Virus record (IMG/VR): IMGVR_UViG_3300021139_000126
Span: 1-26,036 of that record
Length of the DNA: 26,036 nt
From: a virus
Direction: 5' to 3' (one strand)
Positions 18,201 to 24,665 of this stretch are shown here, one piece after another. The notes below the pieces were generated by a model that saw only the letters and a list, made by a program, of their open reading frames with translations, was not told the DNA's origin and made no database searches. Positions within the stretch are counted from its first letter, which is position 1; each line of letters begins with the position of its first letter. A program made the position numbers and the translations under genes.

Positions 18201-19260
18201 CCCAGCATTGGTAAGTAATCTACACGCAAACTTTAGGCCTTCGTCACCAATGCACGCTTTCAATGTGACAACAACTGACTTTGTTCCGACCTCTACTAAT
18301 ATTCAATATCAGTATAGCACAAAATTGTTAAATGGTTTTGGCACCACTACTCCAGTTTCAGTAAATCCTGGTAAGTATGGCACACCAACACAAGATAACA
18401 TTTATTTGAATGACGGACAAGGCGAGAGAATCTTATTAGCAAATACTAATACTTCATTCCAATTGTTTACCACATTAACATCTACCGACACCAATGTTAG
18501 CCCAATTATTTCAGATGATGGTATATCTTTGTATGATATCATTTATGTTATTAACAATTTAGGTATTGATACCAACAAGATTTCAGTTGCCAACACAGGT
18601 TCTGGCTATAATGCCAATACCATGTCAGTTACTATTTCTTCACCTGTCGTAGGCTCTAATTCAGCACAGTTAGGATTCACAACCAACACCGCCACAGGTG
18701 CAATTTCATCTGTGTATGTGACTTATCCTGGTTCAGGATATTTAAAGACTCCTACGATTACGGTGACAGATTCGGCAACTAGAAGTGGTAATGCAAATGC
18801 CGTAGTTACCGTTTATGGTGAAACATCACCTTATGGTGGTAATGCTTACGCTAAGTATATTACCAAGAAAGTGGTACTCACACCAGGAAATGACTCTGGT
18901 GATTTGCGTGTATTCTATACTGCTTACAAGCCCGCAGGCACAGAAGTTTACATCTACTATAAGATTTTAAATGCTTCCGATACTTCTAAATTTGAGGATC
19001 AAAACTGGCAGTTAGCAACGCAAGTAAGTAATACTGGAGTATATTCTCAGAACAGAACAAATTTAATTGAATATGAATGGGCACCAGGAAAATTGAATAA
19101 AGCCGATAATCAGATTTCTTATACAAGTACCAATGGTCAGACTTATCACAACTTTATTCAGTTTGCTATCAAAGTAGTCATGGCAACGGCTGATAACACT
19201 ACTGTTCCATTCTTAACCGATATTCGTGCCTTGGCATTACCATCAGGAACAGGAATCTAA
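12265..19260 (+). CDS. Giant DUF4815-type baseplate/tail structural protein
   Basis: 2331 aa, by far the largest gene here. The start (INYNIDPFYDDFDPTKNYHR, then FKPGRAVQARELTQAQTILQ) is the hallmark of the DUF4815 family of T4-like aquatic phages. A short coiled-coil-like LQTQVDNLEYYTSLSLLEQK at about residue 1010 leads to the conserved VNGLNRFKNGILVDSF. Other family landmarks are VPFIRQQELIVRCKG (about 1245) and DPIAQTFIVSKDNYPNGVFI (about 1775), followed by a jelly-roll-like part. Residues about 1375-1512 look like an inserted PA14/jelly-roll domain (TAGTYTIYGAVTGSGTISID, TGAHTVSWSV, DPSGNVIWNT). Residues about 2105-2184 hold a GGxGY module. It probably surrounds the wedge tips, occupying the place of T4 gp10-gp12, and may touch glycans. 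AAGG at about 12253-12256 supports the ATG. Confidence 0.82.
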   Translation: MINYNIDPFYDDFDPTKNYHRILFKPGRAVQARELTQAQTILQNQVSQFASAIYSQNTPVSGGQVTTNLKCNFVKLNTLYSNSAVVVSNLVGQTVQDQYGIVTAKVLAASEATGNATTPGDPPTLVVSYLSGQQFTDANTIFVQSQSGTSITPVANTITTSSGGISSVASVSAGVYYVINGYNTVNNNQYSIGNFVNVLPQTVILDKYDNTPSWRIGLVITESTVTSSTDLSLLDPAAGASNYQAPGADRYQITLTLDKRPLTAGNDDAFIELLRMENGVVLKQTDQTVYSAIDDYFAKRDYETNGDYVVNDFKLTPGPNVSGNTAQYDLSIGPGVAYVRGYRIENQSNYTLTSDRARTTASITGDSNFIDYGNYFVVDTLKGIFDYSTTPSVDLHCVQAGNIVTANANTYNSTVVGTAYVRYLDYVSSTGSNTASYLFNFHVSDINTNTLSSNATSATTNTITFYDPTNKFSTAANAYFGTTLTITNGTDAGDIRTIVSYNGSTKTATVNQPFNITPDTTSQFNLIFSTGNINSIVQANTTYALTANTNINASAGKVNGVSSGATILQGAGMPEMIFTLGYPYVANVSSSSYYSTQIFRNVPTTSSGTFTINSNDPIRFQGTAGTTYSGSTDAFRQLFTVIDTANGNILDFTGNSATVVTNTQTTFTAPAYANKTVDIFAGVYVSSADSTGYVLKSKNLVVGNTTVVQTFTNPNSVANTQFALDGSGNPKGQVLISKVAVNTIKTSLYVSDVKQVTRIYDTGVVGGSPSGALAQYRDITGSFSFNNGQKDSHYSHAYIKLLPGVNPPTGDIIVVFDCYTHGGGDGYFSVRSYTANTIGGISGSPETYASIPAYTATDGTTYQLRDCVDFRPVRKNAANPTTWEYSVSTSGSIDTHGALIPQNLSNYVSNYTYYLGRKDKLVLTKDSKFSIIEGAPSLSPILPTEPTGALVLANINLDPYTAYVQGEGPGYVTGESPLGVTVNTVPSNLSIDKILHKRWAKSDITDLQTQVDNLEYYTSLSLLEQKAQTLQVPDVNGLNRFKNGILVDSFSDFGAADTGNVDYAANINIRKQQLTALSWIENFQLQNYGVLNSLGTVANTNTYAVSSLGGTSTNVYTLPYTPQLLIKQQLASNTISVNPFNVVVYEGVATLNPPMDNWANNWEAPAITINQPNLQFSQQSGGLNLLNAGDFASIPGTTVVPSQNQGAVETTYVNQLTSLNNAEASSAAAAGLIADNGYVTNTAVVPFIRQQELIVRCKGMLKNTPVGCYFDGQNVNKWITTPNTMELTGVTGMFNEDDIVGFYDTGTQQFYPYARVVSVYNYGDSSRVRLYVATTIHPPSTVATATLQNAFFDTSGNYLGKSAAGTIVPANNGALISLHNSGSVTGVGGGWTNTYETNPTYIFKSQYLSGASTFLNTYGVWGDQSNSGSYSSTFAFTATTAGTYTIYGAVTGSGTISIDGTSALSVSTNDNSTTKTLTTGAHTVSWSVSNGWSVAGFACKIVDPSGNVIWNTLTPSGLTYTNAGTEYQMPGGGSYFVGATKLQLDQNANGSSNTAFVGASVTIKSTYVYAYNYGAVYVPPYPQFSGDGDGPNVSRYYQAVAQWNSVYNQAQATEQNIIYLSSTDEFTANITSYNYVTRTVTLDRPVNVSLGYNSNAGYNITSQYGLKGVQLSIANAIQAGNSIANLSTDEHGQFVGIFNIPGSNFYTGQRVFRVDNRTVTTDPGSATTYAEAVFTAGAGNINGLAPSVDASTKTIQSVNQQSYNIVSHTSPYDPIAQTFIVSKDNYPNGVFIKSVKLFFESKSNTSPISLSVVGTINGIPNGQTLDYSQVILSPDQVNVSSSPHYLDSSTYTEFNFAAPVYIQAGTLYAFVIHSSSSDYNLYLGQQNAIAVPSTAAALPVSQGGTIPTNPTKIGAAPYVGALFESQNAITWTADQNRDLMFVIDQCVFDITQAPTLDFVVPQNLPRRKLNTQDIIQHADPALVSNLHANFRPSSPMHAFNVTTTDFVPTSTNIQYQYSTKLLNGFGTTTPVSVNPGKYGTPTQDNIYLNDGQGERILLANTNTSFQLFTTLTSTDTNVSPIISDDGISLYDIIYVINNLGIDTNKISVANTGSGYNANTMSVTISSPVVGSNSAQLGFTTNTATGAISSVYVTYPGSGYLKTPTITVTDSATRSGNANAVVTVYGETSPYGGNAYAKYITKKVVLTPGNDSGDLRVFYTAYKPAGTEVYIYYKILNASDTSKFEDQNWQLATQVSNTGVYSQNRTNLIEYEWAPGKLNKADNQISYTSTNGQTYHNFIQFAIKVVMATADNTTVPFLTDIRALALPSGTGI

Positions 19261-19261
19261 T

Positions 19262-19483
19262 ATGAGTTTTGTTAAAGTAACCAATTCTAGTTTCATAAGG
19301 GACACCAAAACAATGGCTCTTATTAATACTAATACTTCTGAAAAACAAGAGTATTATGCTCGAGCCAAGTTAATTCAGTCCCAAAAACAAGAACTAAATA
19401 TGGTGAAAGACGAAATTAATAATGTCAAGGTTGAAATGAGTGAAATTAAGCAACTGCTCCAACAATTAATCAGTAAACAATAA
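19262..19483 (+). CDS. Small coiled-coil protein of the tail region
   Basis: 73 aa. The ATG at 19262 is chosen because it sits just after the stop of the giant gene and has AGGAA at about 19248-19252 upstream; an earlier in-frame ATG lies inside that gene without support. The N-terminus FVKVTNSSFIRDTKTMALIN (residues 3-22) matches what I recall as a short conserved protein of cyanophage-type T4-like phages. Residues about 28-73 are a Lys/Glu-rich heptad pattern (MVKDEINNVKVEMSEIKQLL), which suggests an oligomerising helix. The position between baseplate and fibre genes hints at a small scaffold or attachment factor, but no function is known. Its stop overlaps the next start (TAATG). Confidence 0.7.
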   Translation: MSFVKVTNSSFIRDTKTMALINTNTSEKQEYYARAKLIQSQKQELNMVKDEINNVKVEMSEIKQLLQQLISKQ

Positions 19484-20244
19484 TGGCAAATAACGTATCC
19501 CTACTTAGTTATAGCAACACGTTTGGAGACTGGATTGTTTCAACCAATCAGTTGGCCGGCGAAGTCAATACTATTGGTAAAGGCAATTACACCAAAGATA
19601 CTGGTATTTTGGTCATTAATTCACCAGGTACTGGTCTACAAGTATCCAATAATTCATTGTTTACCGGTAATGTGGTTATTGCTGGAACAGGCCAAGCACT
19701 TCAAGTTAACCATGATGCAGTCATTTCTGGTAACCTGACTGTTGTAGGAAATACAATATTCTCTGGTTATGAAATTGACCTAAAAGACATTAGTTCTGAC
19801 ACAATTCATGCCAATACTGGTACCATTATTACTCTAAATGTTACAGGCAATGAAACTGTTGGTGGAAATTTAAGCGTTACTGGTACGACAACCATTGGTG
19901 GCAATACAACTATTGGTGGTAACTTAACTGTTGCCGGCAATACCAATATTAATCTAAATGAGATTGTTGCTGGAAGTATCACCGCCAATACTCTGGTGGC
20001 CAATAATTCTGCTACACTAAATAAAGCCAATGTTACAACGGATCTAGGTGTCACAGGTAATACATACATTACCGGCAACCTAACCGTTACAGGAAATACC
20101 AATCTTACTATTGAAAACATTAGTATGAATGAGATTGTGACTGGAAATCTAGCGGTTAGTGGAGATTTTAGTGGTACCGGTACCGCAAACTTGGCGATAA
20201 ATATTCTGGCCACTTCATTGGCCTTCTCAGTAGCACTAGGATAA
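19483..20244 (+). CDS. Fibre protein with GNLTVTGNT-type strand repeats
   Basis: 253 aa. The N-terminal 50 residues (SLLSYSNTFGDWIVSTNQLA, then GEVNTIGKGNYTKDTG) are an anchor domain that I associate with T4-like aquatic phages. Residues about 75-235 are a run of short repeats built on G-N-L-T-V-x-G-N-T, alternating with stretches such as NEIVAGSITANT, the usual signature of a trimeric beta-helical shaft. The C-terminus is a short hydrophobic segment, INILATSLAFSVALG, with no globular tip, so the receptor-binding part is probably supplied by another chain. It shares one base with the preceding coiled-coil gene. The repeats produce a long mirror frame on the other strand, which is not a gene. 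Confidence 0.68.
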   Translation: MANNVSLLSYSNTFGDWIVSTNQLAGEVNTIGKGNYTKDTGILVINSPGTGLQVSNNSLFTGNVVIAGTGQALQVNHDAVISGNLTVVGNTIFSGYEIDLKDISSDTIHANTGTIITLNVTGNETVGGNLSVTGTTTIGGNTTIGGNLTVAGNTNINLNEIVAGSITANTLVANNSATLNKANVTTDLGVTGNTYITGNLTVTGNTNLTIENISMNEIVTGNLAVSGDFSGTGTANLAINILATSLAFSVALG

Positions 20245-20251
20245 ATAAATA
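20240..20251 (+). promoter_or_regulatory. Two overlapping late-promoter-like octamers
   Basis: GATAAATA at 20240-20247 and AATAAATA at 20244-20251 overlap each other and the TAA stop of the fibre gene. The ATG of the next gene is 26 bases further on, after AAGG and AGAGAG purine runs, which leaves room for a normal short leader. Confidence 0.55.
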
Positions 20252-20277
20252 TAAAAAGGTAAAGAGAGTAATATAAT

Positions 20278-20595
20278 ATGGCAAACAACTTCCGCAGTTA
20301 CGGACTTTCAAATATTTCAGCAAATACGGTACTCTATTCTGTACCTGCTGCTACACAGACTACTGCAATTGGTCTAGTAGTTGCTAATAAAACACAAGGT
20401 ACTATCACAGCAAACGTGCAGATTAACCGCACAGGCAATAACTACTTTATTATTCAAAGTGCTCCTGTTGTTACTGGTTCTTCTTTAGTCGTTATTGGTG
20501 GTGACCAAAAAGTTGTTTTACAAGCAAACGATTCAATTTCCATTTCAGCATCCGCCAACGTGGATTCGTGGATTAGCATCCTTGAAATTAGTTAA
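20278..20595 (+). CDS. Small beta-rich virion protein, unknown function
   Basis: 105 aa with no Cys, alternating hydrophobic strands and turns: NTVLYSVPAATQTTAIGLVV (residues 16-35), TANVQINRTGNNYFII (about 44-59) and GGDQKVVLQANDSISISASA (about 74-93), then WISILEIS at the end. The pattern suggests one compact beta-sandwich. Proteins of this kind occur singly in T4-like aquatic phages, probably as a tail or head decoration, but the family has no settled role. Its own octamer, leader and purine-rich ribosome site set it apart from the preceding fibre gene. The next ATG follows after eight bases. Confidence 0.58.
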   Translation: MANNFRSYGLSNISANTVLYSVPAATQTTAIGLVVANKTQGTITANVQINRTGNNYFIIQSAPVVTGSSLVVIGGDQKVVLQANDSISISASANVDSWISILEIS

Positions 20596-20603
20596 GGAAT
20601 AAC

Positions 20604-21827
20604 ATGAGCTACTTAGGTTCAAGCAGCACACTATACGATCCAACACGCAACTCACCTAAAACAGCACAAGTATTTTCTGGTGATGGCGTTACTACCGTAT
20701 TTACATTACAGTATTCGGTAGCACAATCTACTGATATTGAAGTTATTGTTGAAAATGTTATTCAACAACCAGATTATGCCTATACTGCAACAGGTAATCT
20801 ACTTACATTTACTGGCACACCAAGACCTGGTACCAATAACATCTATGTTAATTACAATAGAACTGCTGGTCTAACTGGTACTGTACCTGATGGATCTATT
20901 ACAAGTTCTAAGTTAGCAACTAACATTCGTTTATTGGCAACAGACCAATATACAGGTAACGGCTCAGCAACTCAGTTTGCTCTCTCTGATACTCCTGCTG
21001 ATGCAAACTCATTAGTTGTTACTGTTAATGGTGTAACACAATCTGCTCCTGTAAACTATACAACAAGCGGTAACATTATTACTTTCACTTCGGCACCTTT
21101 AGCTGGTGCCAATGTGGTGATTCGTAACTTAGGCTTCAGAACAACATCAACATTGTATGCTTTAAGTGCTGGCACACCAATCGTTCAACCACAGATTACT
21201 GGTGGTACAATCAATCTAGCATCTTCTGTTTCTACAACAAACGGATTCAATGTATACGATTCCACAGGTACTCAATTAAAAGCCGGTATCAATGCAAACA
21301 ATGTGTTTTCTACCGGTAACTTGGTAATGCAAGCTGTAAATTCAATTCAGCTACAGAGTGGTTCTAATACTGCTACAATGCCTGCTGCGGCTGGCACAGT
21401 AATGGTTAGCGGTAATATGCCAGCGTTTAGTGCTTATCAAAGCTCAGCCCAAACAATTACTGGCGGTTCGTTTACTAAAGTTACTTGTCAAACTAAAGAA
21501 TTTGATACTAATTCAAATTATGATAATGCAACTAACTATCGCTTTACTCCTACTGTAGCTGGATATTATCAATTTAACGCCGCATTACAAGTAACAACAA
21601 GTACAAGTACAGGTTTAATTTGTTTTTATAAAAATGGTGCTGAAGTTAAAAGACCAACATATTTGTCGGGTTCTTCTGTAGTAAATAGTACAGGCGGGTC
21701 TGCTTTAATTTATTGCAATGGCTCAACAGACTACATAGAATTTTATGCACTTTTAGGAACAGGACAAGCATTATCTACTAATGTGTTTTCAACTTGGTTT
21801 CAAGGTGTAATGGTAAGGAGTGCATGA
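20604..21827 (+). CDS. Tail fibre/adhesin with C1q-like C-terminal domain
   Basis: 407 aa. Two copies of a fibre N-terminal module are seen: residues about 22-85 (VFSGDGVTTVFTLQYS, then GNLLTFTGTPRPGTNNIYV) and about 113-175 (YTGNGSATQFALSDTP, then NIITFTSAPLAGANVVI). A linker of about 175-270 carries NGFNVYDSTGTQLKAGI-type strand repeats. The last 130 residues have a C1q/TNF-like jelly-roll pattern (FTPTVAGYYQFNAALQV, FYKNGAEVKRPTY, STDYIEFYALLG), which commonly forms trimeric receptor-binding tips. AAGGA at 20594-20598 is well placed before the ATG. A 57-aa gene overlaps its end. The leader and first residues (MSYLG) resemble those of the fibre gene at 25186. Confidence 0.75.
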   Translation: MSYLGSSSTLYDPTRNSPKTAQVFSGDGVTTVFTLQYSVAQSTDIEVIVENVIQQPDYAYTATGNLLTFTGTPRPGTNNIYVNYNRTAGLTGTVPDGSITSSKLATNIRLLATDQYTGNGSATQFALSDTPADANSLVVTVNGVTQSAPVNYTTSGNIITFTSAPLAGANVVIRNLGFRTTSTLYALSAGTPIVQPQITGGTINLASSVSTTNGFNVYDSTGTQLKAGINANNVFSTGNLVMQAVNSIQLQSGSNTATMPAAAGTVMVSGNMPAFSAYQSSAQTITGGSFTKVTCQTKEFDTNSNYDNATNYRFTPTVAGYYQFNAALQVTTSTSTGLICFYKNGAEVKRPTYLSGSSVVNSTGGSALIYCNGSTDYIEFYALLGTGQALSTNVFSTWFQGVMVRSA

Positions 21828-22000
21828 TGACTTTATATGAAAAAATTATTTCTATTTATCCTGAATTGACTTTTGATGAATTTGTATTTGGAACAATTCG
21901 TTTGCAAAACGATTCAGACGGAAAAGGCGATTACATTGCTAAATGGGAACACCCTACACTAGCTAGACCTACAGAAGAACAATTAGCTTCTATTAGTTAG
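21827..22000 (+). CDS. Small protein after the C1q-like fibre; candidate fibre chaperone (XkdW-like)
   Basis: 57 aa. Two adjacent ATGs (21824 and 21827) are possible. The second is preferred because AAGGAG at 21815-21820 is then six bases away, and either one overlaps the fibre stop. The sequence TLYEKIISIYPELTFDEFVF followed by TIRLQNDSDGKGDYIAKWEH and P-T-x-E-Q-L resembles small XkdW-like proteins that I recall next to phage fibre genes. A role in folding or attaching the fibre is inferred only from position and size. It is followed by a TAG stop and then by the octamer of the next cassette. Confidence 0.6.
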   Translation: MTLYEKIISIYPELTFDEFVFGTIRLQNDSDGKGDYIAKWEHPTLARPTEEQLASIS

Positions 22001-22001
22001 T

Positions 22002-22009
22002 AATAAATA
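22002..22009 (+). promoter_or_regulatory. Late-promoter-like octamer AATAAATA before fibre cassette A
   Basis: The octamer begins two bases after the stop of the 57-aa gene and is followed by a 24-base leader, AAGAATAACAACAGAGAATA plus four bases, before the ATG at 22034. Nearly the same leader (GAATAAC and CAGAGAATA elements) precedes the paralogous gene at 23409. Confidence 0.55.
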
Positions 22010-22033
22010 AAAGAATAACAACAGAGAATAACG

Positions 22034-23209
22034 ATGCCATTACAGCAAATAACTCCAACAGATATTACTGGAACACTTACTAATAACGTGGCTTCATCAC
22101 AATTAAGTATTGGTGGTACTGCAATTGGAGCTGGTAATGCTTCTATTATGAAGAATCGCATTATCAATGGTGCGATGGTTATTGACCAAAGAAATGCTGG
22201 TTCGAGTGTAGCTATTACAACAGCAGCACCCTATATTACAGATAGATTTTTTTCTTATGCTTCACAAGCAAGCAAATTAACAGCACAACAAAATGCTGGC
22301 TCAATAACTCCACCAGCGGGATTTACTAATTATCTTGGTTTTACTTCACAGTCAGCATATTCAATCACATCAACAGATATATTTTCAGCCGCACAAAGAA
22401 TAGAAGGTTTTAATACTGCTGATTTAGGATGGGGAACTGCTAACGCTAAAACTGTAACTTTATCTTTTCAAGTGTATTCAAGTCTTACAGGCACTTTTGG
22501 CGGTTCATTACAAAATTCTGCACAAAATCGTAGTTATCCTTTTACTTTTACAGTTTCTTCTGCAAATATTTGGACTTCTATTTCTGTAACTATTGCTGGT
22601 GATACAACTGGTACATGGATAGGTGCTACAAACGGAATTGGTATTCAGCTTAATTTTGGTTTGGGTGTAGGTTCAACATATAGCGGAACTGCTGGTGCAT
22701 GGGCTGGTGCTAATTATTTTGCCCCAACTGGTGCAACATCCGTAGTAGGAACAAGCGGAGCAACTTTCTACATTACTGGTGTTCAACTAGAAGTAGGAAG
22801 TAGTGCTACTGGATTTGAGTATCGTCAGTATGGTCAAGAATTAGCATTGTGTCAGCGTTACTTCAACATATATAAAGGTGGTTATTATGGTGGATTCAAT
22901 ATAACGGGTTCAACTTTTGCATTTGCGTTGTCTGTTCCAGTATCAATGAGAACCTCTCCCACATTTGCAACAAGCATAACTGATTCAAATTTTGTTACTG
23001 CATCCCCTAGTGCCAGTCAATGGGCAATGTATGTTCAAAATAGCGGATGGAGCAGTTATTCAGGCTCAATCAACACACTATCATTAAATGTGCCAGCAAC
23101 TAACAGCACTCAATATAACCTCGGAACATACGGCTGTACTTTGGGTTCGGCATTTACTTCATTTTTGCTTGGCGCAAACGTTTATTTTTCTTTTACTGCG
23201 GAGTTATAA
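22034..23209 (+). CDS. Tail fibre/adhesin, KNRIINGAMVIDQRNAG family, copy A
   Basis: 391 aa. After a 20-residue N-terminus (PLQQITPTDITGTLT) comes the shared block SSQLSIGGTAIGAG and NRIINGAMVIDQRNAG (residues 41-56). A beta-rich carbohydrate-binding-like domain follows, with FTNYLGFTSQSAYSITS, KTVTLSFQVYSSLTGTFGG and TWTSISV-like strands, ending at FYITGVQLEVGSSATGFEY (about residue 245-263). The last 125 residues differ completely from copy B except for the final F-T-A-E-L, so this is probably the variable receptor-binding tip. This family is common in fibres of aquatic phages and prophages. A 52-aa gene follows after one base. Attachment to a particular virion structure is not shown by the sequence. 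Confidence 0.75.
   Translation: MPLQQITPTDITGTLTNNVASSQLSIGGTAIGAGNASIMKNRIINGAMVIDQRNAGSSVAITTAAPYITDRFFSYASQASKLTAQQNAGSITPPAGFTNYLGFTSQSAYSITSTDIFSAAQRIEGFNTADLGWGTANAKTVTLSFQVYSSLTGTFGGSLQNSAQNRSYPFTFTVSSANIWTSISVTIAGDTTGTWIGATNGIGIQLNFGLGVGSTYSGTAGAWAGANYFAPTGATSVVGTSGATFYITGVQLEVGSSATGFEYRQYGQELALCQRYFNIYKGGYYGGFNITGSTFAFALSVPVSMRTSPTFATSITDSNFVTASPSASQWAMYVQNSGWSSYSGSINTLSLNVPATNSTQYNLGTYGCTLGSAFTSFLLGANVYFSFTAEL
22094..22201 (+). repeat. Direct repeat 1, copy A (pairs with 23580-23687)
   Basis: These 108 bases differ from bases 23580-23687 at only three positions by my reading, all A/G or T/C changes. They encode the SSQLSIGGTAIGAG to DQRNAG block of both fibre paralogues. Such identity at DNA level inside otherwise diverged genes suggests recent exchange or duplication. 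Confidence 0.85.
22751..22822 (+). repeat. Direct repeat 2, copy A (pairs with 24231-24302)
   Basis: These 72 bases differ from bases 24231-24302 at two positions by my reading. They encode the FYITGVQLEVGSSATGFEY segment. Sequence similarity ends abruptly just after it, at the border to the variable C-terminal tips. Confidence 0.85.
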
Positions 23210-23210
23210 G

Positions 23211-23369
23211 ATGATAACCAAAGCACAATTAATTCCTTTTAGTTCAAGCGTTTTTGTTTGGCATGGTAGCCAAAAGTTATGTGTGCCAGCGGACACAGAC
23301 AACACCGATTACCAAGCCTACCTAAAATGGGTAGCTGAAGGCAATACACCAACTCCAGCAGACGAATAA
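23211..23369 (+). CDS. Small protein after fibre copy A; candidate fibre chaperone
   Basis: 52 aa, starting at the ATG one base after the fibre stop, with GGAG at 23200-23203 seven bases before it. The N-terminal half (MITKAQLIPFSSSVFVWHGS) differs from its counterpart at 24665. The C-terminal half, DNTDYQAYLKWVAEGNTP followed by TPADE, is nearly identical. This ending is familiar from small proteins next to phage fibre genes, some called tail fibre assembly proteins. The pairing of one such gene with each fibre suggests a folding or assembly partner specific to that fibre, which is inference. Its TAA is part of the next AATAAATA octamer. Confidence 0.62.
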   Translation: MITKAQLIPFSSSVFVWHGSQKLCVPADTDNTDYQAYLKWVAEGNTPTPADE

Positions 23370-23373
23370 ATAA
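23301..23373 (+). repeat. Direct repeat 3, copy A (pairs with 24758-24830)
   Basis: About 73 bases covering the NTDYQAYL to PADE coding end, the stop and the following AATAAATA octamer; bases 24758-24830 are the closely similar second copy. The repeat therefore links the end of one cassette to the promoter of the next and could guide recombination between cassettes. Confidence 0.75.
23365..23372 (+). promoter_or_regulatory. Late-promoter-like octamer AATAAATA before fibre cassette B
   Basis: Overlaps the stop codon of the 52-aa gene. A 36-base leader with repeated GAATAAC elements leads to the ATG at 23409, much as in cassette A. Confidence 0.55.
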
Positions 23374-23408
23374 ACCAATAGAATAACAAAGAATAACAGA
23401 GAATATCA

Positions 23409-24665
23409 ATGAGCTTAACACAAGTAGCAACGAATATGATTTCTGGAGTACCTATTCAGGTCTCTGGAAATACTACTATAATTAGTTCAAATAATACCAC
23501 AGCGATTACTCTGAATGGTACACAGAATGCTACGTTTGCCAATACAGTATCAGCCAATCTATCAGCAACAACTGTAACATCATCACAATTAAGTATTGGT
23601 GGTACTGCAATTGGAGCTGGTGATGCTTCTATTATGAAGAACCGCATCATCAATGGTGCGATGGTTATTGACCAAAGAAATGCTGGTGCTTCTACAACTT
23701 TAACAACTTCTGCTTACACTTTAGACAGATGGTATTCATATACAACTCAATCTTCTAAATTTAGTATTCAACAAAATGCTGGTTCAGTTACACCACCAGT
23801 AGGGTTTACTAATTACATCGGTGCAACTTCTTTATCTGCTTATAGCATTACATCAGGCGATTACTTTTCAATTATGCAAAGGGTTGAAGGATACAATGTT
23901 GCCGACTTAGGATGGGGTTCTGCTAATGCCAAAACTGTAACTTTATCGTTTCAAGTCTATTCTTCATTAACTGGCACTTTTGGTGGCTCATTAAGAAACT
24001 CTGCTGGTAATCGTTCTTATCCATTTACTTACACAGTATCTTCTGCAAACACTTGGACTTCAATCTCTGTAACTATTGCTGGAGATACATCAGGAACTTG
24101 GTTAACAACTAATGGTATTGGTGTTGATGTGTTGTTTAGTCTAGGTACTGGTTCATCTTTTTTAGGTACGGCTGGTGCTTGGGCTGGTGCAAACTACTTG
24201 GGTGCTACTGGTCAAGTAAACATGGTCGCTACAAACGGAGCAACCTTCTACATTACTGGTGTTCAACTAGAAGTAGGAAGTAGTGCTACTGGATTTGAGT
24301 ATGTAAATTATCAGGCTAGCCTAGCTAACTGTATGCGTTATTACTACAAATTGCAATTAGGTGATTATAGTGCAATTAACGGATTTGTAGATAATTCTAC
24401 TAATGCTATTTTTTATTATCAATTTCCTGTCCCTATGCGTTCAGCACCAACATTAGGGACAAGCGGAACGGCTGGTGATTATGGAATTAGATGGCCCTCA
24501 AACACTACTGCATTAAACGCAGTCCCAGCTATTATTGGCACAGGTGCTATTGGTTCTACTCGTATTCAAGGCGTTGTAGCAAGTGGGTTAACTGTTGGTC
24601 AAGGCTGTGGATTGGTTTCATTTAACAATACATCAATTTATTTAGCTTTTTCTTCGGAGTTATGA
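23409..24665 (+). CDS. Tail fibre/adhesin, KNRIINGAMVIDQRNAG family, copy B
   Basis: 418 aa, a paralogue of the gene at 22034. The N-terminus is longer and different (SLTQVATNMISGVPIQVSGN, then NTTAITLNGTQNATFANTV), so it may use another attachment site or an added shaft repeat. The shared block starts at SSQLSIGGTAIGAG, with NRIINGAMVIDQRNAG at residues 78-93, and the central beta domain follows (KTVTLSFQVYSSLTGTFGG, GDTSGTWLTTNGIGV, FYITGVQLEVGSSATGFEY). The last 120 residues (MRYYYKLQLGDYSAINGFVD and on) are unlike copy A apart from the final F-S-S-E-L, as expected for a swapped receptor-binding tip. GAGAAT before the ATG is the only weak ribosome site. The stop overlaps the next gene. Confidence 0.75.
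   Translation: MSLTQVATNMISGVPIQVSGNTTIISSNNTTAITLNGTQNATFANTVSANLSATTVTSSQLSIGGTAIGAGDASIMKNRIINGAMVIDQRNAGASTTLTTSAYTLDRWYSYTTQSSKFSIQQNAGSVTPPVGFTNYIGATSLSAYSITSGDYFSIMQRVEGYNVADLGWGSANAKTVTLSFQVYSSLTGTFGGSLRNSAGNRSYPFTYTVSSANTWTSISVTIAGDTSGTWLTTNGIGVDVLFSLGTGSSFLGTAGAWAGANYLGATGQVNMVATNGATFYITGVQLEVGSSATGFEYVNYQASLANCMRYYYKLQLGDYSAINGFVDNSTNAIFYYQFPVPMRSAPTLGTSGTAGDYGIRWPSNTTALNAVPAIIGTGAIGSTRIQGVVASGLTVGQGCGLVSFNNTSIYLAFSSEL
23580..23687 (+). repeat. Direct repeat 1, copy B (pairs with 22094-22201)
   Basis: Second copy of the 108-base block, three mismatches from copy A by my reading; it lies 1486 bases downstream in the same orientation. Confidence 0.85.
24231..24302 (+). repeat. Direct repeat 2, copy B (pairs with 22751-22822)
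   Basis: Second copy of the 72-base block at the border between the central domain and the variable tip; two mismatches from copy A by my reading. Confidence 0.85.

Noticed and set aside
19226-19261. Upstream ATG (19226) for the 73-aa coiled-coil protein
   Set aside because: It lies inside the end of the giant gene, adds residues that look like shadow coding, and the ATG at 19262 has the better ribosome site.
19806-20288. Open frame of 160 codons on the - strand opposite the GNLTVTGNT fibre gene
   Set aside because: It mirrors the repetitive codons of the + strand gene (Val/Pro/Thr repeats), has no ribosome site, and every other gene is on the + strand.
21794-21826. Upstream starts for the small gene after the C1q-like fibre
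   Set aside because: The ATG at 21794 lies well inside the fibre gene; AAGGAG is correctly spaced for 21827.
23088-23210. Longer 93-aa version of the small gene after fibre copy A
   Set aside because: The first 41 codons are out-of-frame shadow of the fibre gene; GGAG is spaced for the ATG at 23211.
22094-24302. Diversity-generating retroelement (template/variable repeat pair) as the cause of the fibre repeats
   Set aside because: No reverse transcriptase is present, the mismatches are few A/G and T/C changes rather than adenine-specific, and the repeats lie in conserved parts of the proteins rather than in the variable tips.
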